DNA of 64,000 bases from Alkalicoccus luteus. GTDB lineage: Bacteria; Bacillota; Bacilli; Bacillales; Salisediminibacteriaceae. Below, piece after piece: positions 16,569 through 23,794 of the stretch; the stretch's first letter is position 1, and every line of letters begins with the position of its first letter. The notes under the pieces were generated by a model that saw nothing but the letters and a program-made list of their open reading frames with translations, had not been told where the DNA came from and did not search any database. A program made the position numbers and the translations under genes. The stretch spans positions 1 to 64,000 of the forward strand of contig NZ_JAATHJ010000004.1 in the NCBI RefSeq assembly GCF_012034335.1, written 5' to 3'.

Positions 16569-17177
16569 ATGGCTAAAAAGCGCGGATTGAAATACGACAA
16601 AATTATAGATGCTGCCGTTAAAGTGATCGCACAAAATGGCTATCATCATTCACAGGTTTCCAAGATTGCGAAAGAAGCCGGCGTAGCAGATGGAACGATC
16701 TACCTCTATTTTAAAAACAAAGAGGACATTCTCATCTCGCTGTTTGAAGAAAAAATGGGTCAGTTCGTCGACTACATTAAGCATAAGCTGGAAGGTGTTA
16801 CCTCAGATGAAGAAAAGCTGGCGATTTTAATTAATATGCACCTTGCTCAGCTTGAAAAAGACCATAACCTGGCACTCGTTACCCAGCTCGAGCTCAGGCA
16901 GTCGAATATCTCGATTCGCTTTAAAGTGAATGAAGTGCTGAAAGGCTATCTCGGTCTGATCGATTCGATTATCGAACAAGGGAAAGAGAATGGCTCATTT
17001 GATGAAGCAATCGACACGCGGATGATGAGGCAGGTCATTTTCGGATCAATCGATGAAGTGGTGACGAACTGGGTCATGAAGGATCACCGTTACGAGCTTG
17101 CCCCTTTGGCTGAGCCGTTGCACGCCTTTTTAATGAAAGGCATGATATCCCCGAAACGACTGGAGGAAAAACGATGA
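16569..17177 (+). CDS. fadR: TetR-family fatty acid degradation regulator FadR
   Basis: The 202-residue protein has an N-terminal TetR helix-turn-helix (about 8-55: KIIDAAVKVIAQNGYHHSQVSKIAKEAGVADGTIYLYFKNKEDI) and an alpha-helical ligand domain. In B. subtilis this regulator represses beta-oxidation genes and is released by long-chain acyl-CoA. The gene lies between lcfA and fadB as in that species, and two matching operators are present here. The ATG at 16569 follows GGAGGAG. A longer in-frame ATG at 16530 lies inside the operator and is rejected. It overlaps fadB by 4 nt. Confidence 0.95.
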   Translation: MAKKRGLKYDKIIDAAVKVIAQNGYHHSQVSKIAKEAGVADGTIYLYFKNKEDILISLFEEKMGQFVDYIKHKLEGVTSDEEKLAILINMHLAQLEKDHNLALVTQLELRQSNISIRFKVNEVLKGYLGLIDSIIEQGKENGSFDEAIDTRMMRQVIFGSIDEVVTNWVMKDHRYELAPLAEPLHAFLMKGMISPKRLEEKR

Positions 17178-17956
17178 GCAGCTGGCAGTATGTTTCAGTA
17201 GAACAAGATGACTTTACAGCAGTGATTACGATGAACAAGCCGCCTGCCAATGCGTTGTCTAAAGACATGATTCAAGAGCTTGGCAGTGCAGTGGAGCAGA
17301 TAATGGAAGATGACAGCGTTCGCGCGGTCGTGCTTCACGGCGAAGGTCGTTTTTTTGCAGCCGGAGCTGACATTAAAGAATTTACGGAGATTAAGCATGG
17401 GAGTGAGTTTGCGGACCTCGCGAGGGACGGCCAACGGATCTTCCGGCAGATTGAAACAGCTCAGAAGCCTGTTATTGCCGCGATTCACGGAGCCGCGCTT
17501 GGTGGCGGACTGGAGCTCGCAATGGCTTGTCACATGCGGATTGCCTGTGAGAACGCAAAGCTCGGTCTCCCGGAATTGAATCTGGGACTTGTCCCGGGAT
17601 TTGCGGGCACGCAGCGGCTTCCCAAGCTTGTCGGAAGACCGAGAGCGATGGAAATGCTCCTCACTGGCCAGCCGCTGACCGCAGCTGAAGCAGAAGCGTG
17701 GGGACTCGTTAACCGGACTGTTCCGGAAGGAGCCCATCTGGATGAGGCTAAAAAGCTTGCAGAAGCAGCAGCCGGTAAAAGCGTCCGTTCCGTGCAGGCA
17801 GTCATGGAACTGCTGCAAAATGCGGAAACCGATCCAATTGAGCGAGGTCAGGAGAAAGAGGCCGTCCAATTTGGTGACGTTTTTGAAACAAAAGATGCAA
17901 AAGAGGGGATCACTGCCTTTCTGGAAAAACGAAAACCGAGCTTTAATCAACGATAA
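17174..17956 (+). CDS. fadB: Enoyl-CoA hydratase
   Basis: The 260-residue crotonase-fold protein hydrates trans-2-enoyl-CoA in beta-oxidation. The oxyanion-hole segments are AAGADIKEF (about 62-70) and HGAALGGGLELAMACH (about 99-114). The two catalytic glutamates are seen in GGGLELAMAC and in LGLPELNLGLVPGFAGTQRL. It is translationally coupled to fadR (ATGA overlap) and ends before a hairpin terminator, so etfBA may have their own promoter. Confidence 0.93.
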   Translation: MSSWQYVSVEQDDFTAVITMNKPPANALSKDMIQELGSAVEQIMEDDSVRAVVLHGEGRFFAAGADIKEFTEIKHGSEFADLARDGQRIFRQIETAQKPVIAAIHGAALGGGLELAMACHMRIACENAKLGLPELNLGLVPGFAGTQRLPKLVGRPRAMEMLLTGQPLTAAEAEAWGLVNRTVPEGAHLDEAKKLAEAAAGKSVRSVQAVMELLQNAETDPIERGQEKEAVQFGDVFETKDAKEGITAFLEKRKPSFNQR

Positions 17957-17957
17957 T

Positions 17958-17981
17958 AAAGCTGTTCTTACAGCTTTTTTA
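17958..17981 (+). terminator. Terminator after fadB
   Basis: AAAGCTGT (17958-17965), a TCTT loop and ACAGCTTT (17970-17977) are followed by more T. It starts right after the fadB stop codon. The compact hairpin may be leaky, since etfBA belong to the same regulon in B. subtilis. Confidence 0.8.
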
Positions 17982-17993
17982 TACTAAAATTAA

Positions 17994-18006
17994 TGAAAGC
18001 GCTTCA
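17994..18006. promoter_or_regulatory. Near-cre element upstream of etfB
   Basis: TGAAAGCGCTTCA equals the ideal palindromic CcpA site TGAAAGCGCTTTCA with one T missing. It lies between the fadB terminator and etfB. Carbon catabolite repression of the FadR regulon is known in B. subtilis, so a CcpA role is plausible, but the one-base deletion may abolish binding. Confidence 0.4.
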
Positions 18007-18037
18007 CTGCAGCGCAGTATAAACAGGAGGGAAAACC

Positions 18038-18808
18038 ATGAATATTTTTGTAGTTCTAAAGCGCACGTTTGACACGGAAGAGAAGATTCAGATCGAAAAC
18101 GGCAAGATTGTGGAAGACGGTGCTGAATTTATTATTAACCCGTACGATGAGTACGCTGTTGAAGAGGCGATCCAGCTTCGGGATGAGCACGGCGGAGAGG
18201 TCACGGTTGTAACCGTTGGGGAAGAAGAGGCAGAAAAACAGCTTCGCACCGCACTTGCGATGGGAGCAGATAAAGCGGTATTAATCGAAGATGAAGATAT
18301 CGAAGACGGAGACACGTTCACGACACAAGCGCTTCTCACGGCATACTTTAAAGATCAGGAAGCAGACGTGATTCTCGGCGGGAACGTAGCGGTAGACGGC
18401 GGTTCCGGCCAGGTCGGACCGCGGCTTGCCGACCAGCTCGGCATCAATCACGTGACATCGATTGTAAAGATTGATATCAGTGACGGGCGTGCCGTTATCG
18501 AAAAGGACGTGGAAGGGGACCAGATGATCGTGGAAGTACCGCTTCCGGTTCTCGTGACTGCTCAGCAAGGGCTGAATGAGCCGCGCTATCCGTCGCTGCC
18601 GGGTATTATGAAGGCGAAAAAGAAGCCGCTTGAAACACTCGACCTTGATGATCTGGACCTTGATGAAGAGGATGCAGAGCCGAAGACGAAGACGGTGGAC
18701 CGCTATCTCCCGCCTGAAAAGCAGGCTGGCCGGATTCTCGAAGGTGACGTGGACCAGCAGGTTTCTGAACTCGTATCTCTTCTGAAAAACGAAGCGAAAG
18801 TTATATAA
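18038..18808 (+). CDS. etfB: Electron transfer flavoprotein beta subunit
   Basis: The 256-residue protein is the ETF small subunit, which with EtfA carries electrons from acyl-CoA dehydrogenases toward the quinone pool. It shows the AANH-like fold with an N-terminal MNIFVVLKRTFDTE strand and the ETF-beta signature region VEVPLPVLVTAQQGLNEPRYPSLPGIMKAKKKPL. An acidic run LDLDDLDLDEEDAEP precedes the C-terminal arm that embraces EtfA. It starts at ATG 18038 with CAGGAGG upstream and is followed by etfA after 34 nt. Confidence 0.96.
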   Translation: MNIFVVLKRTFDTEEKIQIENGKIVEDGAEFIINPYDEYAVEEAIQLRDEHGGEVTVVTVGEEEAEKQLRTALAMGADKAVLIEDEDIEDGDTFTTQALLTAYFKDQEADVILGGNVAVDGGSGQVGPRLADQLGINHVTSIVKIDISDGRAVIEKDVEGDQMIVEVPLPVLVTAQQGLNEPRYPSLPGIMKAKKKPLETLDLDDLDLDEEDAEPKTKTVDRYLPPEKQAGRILEGDVDQQVSELVSLLKNEAKVI

Positions 18809-18842
18809 ACGAAAAAAAACGGACAGGAAAGGGTGACTGGTA

Positions 18843-19808
18843 ATGGCAAAATTTCTCGTGATTGGTGAAGTAAAGGACGGCGCGTTCCGTAACGTATCGT
18901 TTGAAGCAGTCGGAGCAGCAAAAATGATCGATGAAAGTGCAGAAACGGTAGGAGTTGTACTGGGAAGCGGAGTTACTGACGCAGCAGATACGTTTTACCA
19001 GTATGGCGTGGACCGCGTGCTTACAGTAGACGACGAGAAACTGGAAAACTATACGCCTGAAGGATGGACGCAGGCACTTTTGACCGTGATTGAGCAGGAA
19101 AATCCGGACGGCATCGTGATGGGACACACGTCTATCGGCCGTGATATTACACCGAAGCTTGCAAGCCGTCTCGGCTCCGGTCTCGTATCCGATGTCGTTG
19201 CAATCGAGGGCGGAGCGACGTTTATCCGGCCTATCTACTCCGGTAAAGCGTTTGAGAAGGTAGAAATCGAAGACGGTCTCACGTTTGTCACGATACGCCC
19301 GAACAATATTCCGGCTCCTGAGCAGGACAGCTCCCTTAACGGTTCCGCTGAAGCAGTTCAGGCAGAGATTAAGGATCTGGACACGGTTATTAAAGAAGTC
19401 GTGAAAAATACGACATCCGGCGTGGATCTTTCAGAAGCCTCGGTCATTGTAGCCGGCGGCCGCGGAATGAAAAATGAGGAGAATTTCAAAATACTCGACG
19501 AACTTGCTGAGGTGCTGAATGGCGCAGTTGGTGCGTCCCGTGGAGCATGTGACGCAGAATACTGTGACTACGCGCTGCAGATCGGACAGACAGGGAAAGT
19601 TGTTACACCGGATCTGTATATTGCAGTCGGTCTAAGCGGTGCTATTCAGCACGTAGCTGGTATGTCCAACTCCAAAATTATTGTCGCGATCAATAAGGAT
19701 CCGGAAGCTGATATTTTCTCTATCGCTGACTACGGCATCGTCGGAGACTTGTTCGACATCGTGCCGAAACTCACCGAAGAATTTAAAAAAGCAGTCGTCT
19801 CAGGCTGA
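18843..19808 (+). CDS. etfA: Electron transfer flavoprotein alpha subunit
   Basis: The 321-residue protein has an N-terminal domain similar to EtfB (about 1-185) and a C-terminal FAD-binding domain. The ETF-alpha signature is LYIAVGLSGAIQHVAGMSNSKIIVAINKDPEADIFSIADYGIVGDLFD, and the arginine-containing GGRGMKNEENF lies near 205. It completes the FAD/AMP-binding heterodimer with EtfB. A terminator hairpin follows 11 nt after the stop codon, which ends the cluster. Confidence 0.96.
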   Translation: MAKFLVIGEVKDGAFRNVSFEAVGAAKMIDESAETVGVVLGSGVTDAADTFYQYGVDRVLTVDDEKLENYTPEGWTQALLTVIEQENPDGIVMGHTSIGRDITPKLASRLGSGLVSDVVAIEGGATFIRPIYSGKAFEKVEIEDGLTFVTIRPNNIPAPEQDSSLNGSAEAVQAEIKDLDTVIKEVVKNTTSGVDLSEASVIVAGGRGMKNEENFKILDELAEVLNGAVGASRGACDAEYCDYALQIGQTGKVVTPDLYIAVGLSGAIQHVAGMSNSKIIVAINKDPEADIFSIADYGIVGDLFDIVPKLTEEFKKAVVSG

Positions 19809-19819
19809 TTATATGACCG

Positions 19820-19850
19820 GCCCGCATCGGCACTTTCTGATGCGGGCTTT
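19820..19850 (+). terminator. Terminator after etfA
   Basis: GCCCGCATC (19820-19828) pairs with GATGCGGGC (19839-19847) across a 10-nt loop and is followed by TTTCGC. The tail is short. Confidence 0.75.
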
Positions 19851-20042
19851 CGCATTCTCTGAAAATCTATGTCGAATCAGTCCACATAGAACAAGCAGTT
19901 TTTTTGCATTTGAAAATATGGTACGCTACTATTGATGACAGCGAACCGGGACATCTGTGAGCAGACTGTTTTTCAACCCCGGGGAGTATCCGTTATACTG
20001 GATTTAACAGCTCAGGCTGATATATGAAGGAGGAGTTTTGAA

Positions 20043-20357
20043 ATGGCAATTACAAACGTTACAGATGCAAACTTCGGTCAGGAAACAAGTGAAGGTCTCG
20101 TTCTCGCAGACTTTTGGGCACCTTGGTGCGGACCTTGTAAGATGATCGCGCCTGTTCTGGAAGATCTTGACGGCGACATGGGTGACGAAGTGAAAATCGT
20201 CAAGCTCGATGTAGACGAGAACCAGGAAACAGCAAGCAAGTACGGTGTGATGAGCATCCCGACGCTTCTCGTCATGAAAGACGGCGAAGTAGTGGACCAG
20301 GTAGTCGGCTTTAAGCCAAAGGAAGAGCTCGTAAACACACTGAACAAGCATAAGTAA
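20043..20357 (+). CDS. trxA: Thioredoxin
   Basis: The 104-residue protein is a classical thioredoxin with the redox motif WCGPC (Cys29 and Cys32), the buried Asp in VLADFWAPW and the cis-Pro in [15 protein letters not shown]. It reduces protein disulfides and supports ribonucleotide reductase. GAAGGAGG lies upstream of ATG 20043. A TATACT -10 at 19994-19999 with a poor -35 (TTTCAA) may be its promoter; it has its own terminator. Confidence 0.98.
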   Translation: MAITNVTDANFGQETSEGLVLADFWAPWCGPCKMIAPVLEDLDGDMGDEVKIVKLDVDENQETASKYGVMSIPTLLVMKDGEVVDQVVGFKPKEELVNTLNKHK

Positions 20358-20376
20358 GCATGGATAAGAATCATAC

Positions 20377-20408
20377 GGCTGTCCGTCTTCCGAGACGGCA
20401 GCCTTTTT
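20377..20408 (+). terminator. Terminator after trxA
   Basis: GGCTGTCCGTC (20377-20387) pairs with GACGGCAGCC (20393-20402), one bulge, followed by TTTTTCTTT. It separates trxA from uvrC. Confidence 0.88.
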
Positions 20409-20445
20409 CTTTCCAAAAATCTCTGCGCAGGAGAGGAGGATGACG

Positions 20446-22227
20446 ATGGATCCGCTTAAAGAAAAGCTGCAGCTGCTTCCGGATCAGCCCGGCTGCTATT
20501 TAATGAAAAATAAACAGGGCGGCATTATTTACGTCGGAAAAGCAAAGGTGCTCCGGAACCGGGTCCGGTCGTATTTCACCGGTTCCCACGATAAGAAAAC
20601 ACAGCGGCTCGTCAGTGAAATCCGTGACTTTGAATACATTGTCACCTCCTCTGATCTGGAAGCGCTCGTGCTTGAACAAAATTTAATAAAGAAGCATGAG
20701 CCCCGCTACAATATATTACTGAAGGACGATAAATCCTATCCGTTTCTGAAGATCACGAAGGAAGAGCACCCTCGTCTCATTACGACACGCAAGGTGAAGA
20801 AGGACGGGGCCAAGTATTTCGGACCGTATCCGAACGCGTCTGCAGCGAACCAGACGAAAAAGCTGCTCGACCGTCTTTATCCGCTGCGAAAATGCCGGAC
20901 GATGCCGGATCGGGTCTGCCTGTACTACCATATCGGCCAGTGTCTGGCACCGTGCGAATTCACCGTGACGCAGGATCAGAATCAGCAGATGATTAAGGAA
21001 ATTACCCGTTTTCTGAACGGGGGTCATCAGGAAATCAAGCAGAACATCGAAGCGAAAATGTATGCTGCCTCTGAAGAAATGGATTTTGAACGGGCGAAGG
21101 AATTTCGCGATCAGATCAAGCATATTGAAGCTGTTATGGAAAAACAGAAGATGACGTTGACCGAGCAGACAAACCGGGACGTTTTCGGATACTACGTTGA
21201 TAACGGCTGGATGTGCGTCCAGGTCTTTTTCGTCCGTCAAGGAAAGCTGATTGAACGGGATGTTTCGATGTTTCCGGTTTATCAGGACCCTGTGGACGAT
21301 TTTTATACGTTTCTTGGTCAGTTTTATCTCGAGGAGCATCACAAGCCGCCAAAGGAGCTGTTCATTCCTCAGGAGCCGGACGCTCAGGTTGTCGAAGAGT
21401 TTCTGCAGATAAAAGCGGTGCAGCCGAAGCGTGGACAGAAGAAAGAACTCGTCGAGCTGGCTGTAAAAAACGCAAAAATGGCTTTACGTGAAAAGTTCCA
21501 GCTGATTGAACGGGATGAGAAGCAGACCGTAGTCGCCGTTGAGAAGCTGGGGCAGGCGATGCACATCGACACACCGCACCGGATAGAAGCATTCGATAAT
21601 TCCAACATTATGGGCGTTGACCCCGTCTCGGCGATGGTCTCGTTTCTGGACGGCAGGCCCGACAAGAAGAACTACCGTAAATACAAGGTTCGCTCTGTTC
21701 AGGGGCCCGATGACTATGAATCGATGCGTGAAGTGGTCAGAAGACGTTACAGTCGTCTTCTGAAGGATGAAGAACCGCTTCCGGATCTGATCGTCATTGA
21801 TGGAGGAAAGGGCCAGATCAGTGCCGCTCAGGAAGTCGTGGAGCACGAGCTCGGGCTGGCCATCCCTGTCTGCGGTCTGGCAAAGGATGACCGGCACCGT
21901 ACGTCACAGCTGATGATGGGAGATCCGCCGGTTGCTATCGAGCTTTCACGCACGAGTGAAGAGTTCTATCTTCTGCAGCGGATTCAGGATGAAGTACACC
22001 GGTTTGCAATCAGCTTTCACCGTAACGTCCGGAAAAAATCGATGTTTACCTCTGTTCTGGATGATATTGAAGGAATTGGAGAAAAACGAAAACGTATGCT
22101 GTTAAAGGAATTCGGCTCACTCAAACGGCTGAAAGAGGCGTCAGTGGAAGAAATCGAGAGAGTAGGCATCCCTCAGCCAGTTGCCCGCTCCTTAAGAGAC
22201 CGTTTACAGGAAGATACCGCTAAATAG
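20446..22227 (+). CDS. uvrC: Excinuclease ABC subunit C
   Basis: The 593-residue protein makes both incisions around bulky DNA lesions in the UvrABC pathway. It has the N-terminal GIY-YIG nuclease (about 12-95; [19 protein letters not shown]), a Cys-rich linker with [21 protein letters not shown], a UVR domain (about 200-235), an RNase H-like nuclease ([21 protein letters not shown]) and C-terminal helix-hairpin-helix repeats. Two in-frame ATGs exist. I prefer 20446, with GAGAGGAGG 6 nt upstream, over 20440, which directly abuts the ribosome site. Confidence 0.97.
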   Translation: MDPLKEKLQLLPDQPGCYLMKNKQGGIIYVGKAKVLRNRVRSYFTGSHDKKTQRLVSEIRDFEYIVTSSDLEALVLEQNLIKKHEPRYNILLKDDKSYPFLKITKEEHPRLITTRKVKKDGAKYFGPYPNASAANQTKKLLDRLYPLRKCRTMPDRVCLYYHIGQCLAPCEFTVTQDQNQQMIKEITRFLNGGHQEIKQNIEAKMYAASEEMDFERAKEFRDQIKHIEAVMEKQKMTLTEQTNRDVFGYYVDNGWMCVQVFFVRQGKLIERDVSMFPVYQDPVDDFYTFLGQFYLEEHHKPPKELFIPQEPDAQVVEEFLQIKAVQPKRGQKKELVELAVKNAKMALREKFQLIERDEKQTVVAVEKLGQAMHIDTPHRIEAFDNSNIMGVDPVSAMVSFLDGRPDKKNYRKYKVRSVQGPDDYESMREVVRRRYSRLLKDEEPLPDLIVIDGGKGQISAAQEVVEHELGLAIPVCGLAKDDRHRTSQLMMGDPPVAIELSRTSEEFYLLQRIQDEVHRFAISFHRNVRKKSMFTSVLDDIEGIGEKRKRMLLKEFGSLKRLKEASVEEIERVGIPQPVARSLRDRLQEDTAK

Positions 22228-22240
22228 AGCTTAAAACGAT

Positions 22241-22269
22241 TTGTCAATAAATCTGCCCTTTGTTACGCT
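22241..22269 (+). promoter_or_regulatory. Candidate promoter of lysC
   Basis: TTGTCA (22241-22246), a 17-nt spacer and TACGCT (22264-22269) give a moderate housekeeping match. The start would be near 22276, leaving a leader of about 110 nt. Confidence 0.5.
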
Positions 22270-22275
22270 TTTAAA

Positions 22276-22386
22276 GGTGTGAGAAATACCTGAGCAAAGG
22301 CGCAAATTCAGGTTTTCTTTTGGTGTAAAGCAGGTATTTAATAATCGAAGCTTTACGGCTTTAAAATTTGAAGGAGGCGTAAACTA
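22276..22386 (+). promoter_or_regulatory. lysC leader with competing hairpins, possible attenuator
   Basis: Three helices compete. ACCTGA (22288-22293) pairs with TCAGGT (22308-22313) and is followed by TTTCTTTT, like a terminator. AAATACCTG (22284-22292) instead pairs perfectly over 9 bp with CAGGTATTT (22331-22339), which would disrupt the first. GTAAAGC (22325-22331) pairs with GCTTTAC (22350-22356) and overlaps the second. I see no lysine riboswitch (too short and no L-box signatures). The effector, if any, is unknown. The first hairpin may simply terminate uvrC. Confidence 0.45.
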
Positions 22387-23637
22387 TTGGCTACGATCGT
22401 TCAGAAGTTCGGTGGTACTTCCGTCGGAGATACCGACAAAATTAAGCGAGTTGCAAAACGGATCAAGCAAGGTATGGATGAGGGACACAACGTGGTCACT
22501 GTCGTATCTGCGATGGGGAAATCAACCGATAAACTGGTGGAGCTTGCGGATGAGATTACAGACAATCCGGACCCACGTGAAATGGACATGCTTCTGACGA
22601 CCGGTGAGCAGGTAACAATTTCGCTGGTGGTTATGGCGCTGAAGGAACTCGGCGTGGACGCTGTCTCCCTGACAGGCTGGCAGGCAGGCATCGTAACGGA
22701 AGAAGTTCATCAGGATGCACGAATTACCGATATCAACACGTCAACGCTGGAAGGACACCTCAATGACGGCAAGGCAGTTCTCGTCGCCGGCTTCCAGGGT
22801 GTCAGCGAAGATGGAAACATTACAACGCTTGGACGCGGCGGATCCGATACAACTGCCGTGGCACTTGCGGCTGCGCTGAAAGCAGAATCATGCTCGATCT
22901 TTACGGACGTGACTGGTGTGTATACGTCCGATCCCCGCTACGTAAAGAAAGCGCGGCAGCTCGGCAGCATCTCATACGATGAAATGCTGGAGCTCGCCCA
23001 TCTCGGTGCAGGGGTGCTGCATCCCCGGGCAGTGGAATTCGCAAAAAACTATAATGTAAAGCTGGTCGTCCGCTCCAGCATGGAAAATGTAGAAGGAACG
23101 ATTGTGGAGGAGGAAGCAACTATGGAGCAGAATTTAACAGTACGGGGCCTCGCGTTTGATAAAAACATCACGAAGGTCACCGTCGAACGTCTGCCAAATC
23201 ATTACGACACCATGTCCAACCTGTTCAAGCTTCTTGCAGAGGAAGGCATTAACGTCGATATAATCATCCAGCAGATGACGGCGGATCACGGAGTAAACGT
23301 ATCGTTCTCGATTGACTCCGGGAACCTCGGAAAAACGCTGGATCTGATTCACGGAGCGAAGGAAACACTGTGCTACAGCGAAGTCCGTCATGAAAGCTCT
23401 CAGTCAAAGGTGTCGATCGTCGGCTCGGGCATGATCTCTAATCCGGGTGTCGCTGCAGACATGTTCAAAGTTCTGGCTGAAGAAGAAGTCGCGATTAAAA
23501 TGGTAAGCACGTCTGAAATCGCTGTTTCGGCTGTCGTACCGGAAAAGGACATGATCCGGGCTTCGGAAGCGCTGCACACGTATTTCGGACTCGACGAAAA
23601 GGAACAGGAAAAAATCGAACTTGCCAAGCAGGCATAA
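22387..23637 (+). CDS. lysC: Aspartokinase (LysC type, alpha and beta subunits from one gene)
   Basis: The 416-residue protein phosphorylates aspartate, the first step toward lysine, threonine, methionine and diaminopimelate. The kinase domain (about 1-240) begins with the signature VQKFGGTSVG and contains TTLGRGGSDTTAVALAAAL and FTDVTGVYTSDPR. Two C-terminal ACT domains (about 260-400) bind the feedback amino acid (NVDIIIQQM and SKVSIVGSGM). The TTG start at 22387 is chosen because AAGGAGGCG is 9 nt upstream and the protein begins right at the conserved first strand. An internal start for the beta subunit is visible. A leader with alternative hairpins precedes it. Confidence 0.96.
   Translation: MATIVQKFGGTSVGDTDKIKRVAKRIKQGMDEGHNVVTVVSAMGKSTDKLVELADEITDNPDPREMDMLLTTGEQVTISLVVMALKELGVDAVSLTGWQAGIVTEEVHQDARITDINTSTLEGHLNDGKAVLVAGFQGVSEDGNITTLGRGGSDTTAVALAAALKAESCSIFTDVTGVYTSDPRYVKKARQLGSISYDEMLELAHLGAGVLHPRAVEFAKNYNVKLVVRSSMENVEGTIVEEEATMEQNLTVRGLAFDKNITKVTVERLPNHYDTMSNLFKLLAEEGINVDIIIQQMTADHGVNVSFSIDSGNLGKTLDLIHGAKETLCYSEVRHESSQSKVSIVGSGMISNPGVAADMFKVLAEEEVAIKMVSTSEIAVSAVVPEKDMIRASEALHTYFGLDEKEQEKIELAKQA
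23106..23124 (+). promoter_or_regulatory. Internal ribosome site for the aspartokinase beta subunit
   Basis: GGAGGAGG at 23106-23113 lies 8 nt before an in-frame ATG at 23122, codon 246 of lysC. B. subtilis aspartokinase II is known to use an internal start at this same position to make a beta subunit of the ACT domains only. Here the product would be 171 residues (23122-23637). Confidence 0.85.
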
Positions 23638-23640
23638 ACA

Positions 23641-23678
23641 AAACCTCCGTCTTTCAGCAGACGGAGGTTTTCGTTTTG
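23641..23678 (+). terminator. Terminator after lysC
   Basis: A perfect 12-bp stem AAACCTCCGTCT (23641-23652) / AGACGGAGGTTT (23659-23670) with a 6-nt loop and a TCGTTTT tail directly follows the stop codon. The opposite-strand MMPL gene ends about 120 nt further on. Confidence 0.9.
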
Positions 23679-23794
23679 GTATGAAATGCGCAGGGGGGAT
23701 AAGGTGCCCGTGCTGCGATGTTCGCTCTCGTTTCCCTCATGCCGTCTAATATCGAGCAGCTATGAGGCTTTCTTTGTCTGCACCGACTAGTCCG

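Noticed and set aside
20440-20445. Earlier ATG for uvrC
   Set aside because: It touches the Shine-Dalgarno sequence; the ATG at 20446 has normal spacing.
22228-22386. Lysine riboswitch before lysC
   Set aside because: The gap is too short and none of the conserved L-box junction sequences is present.
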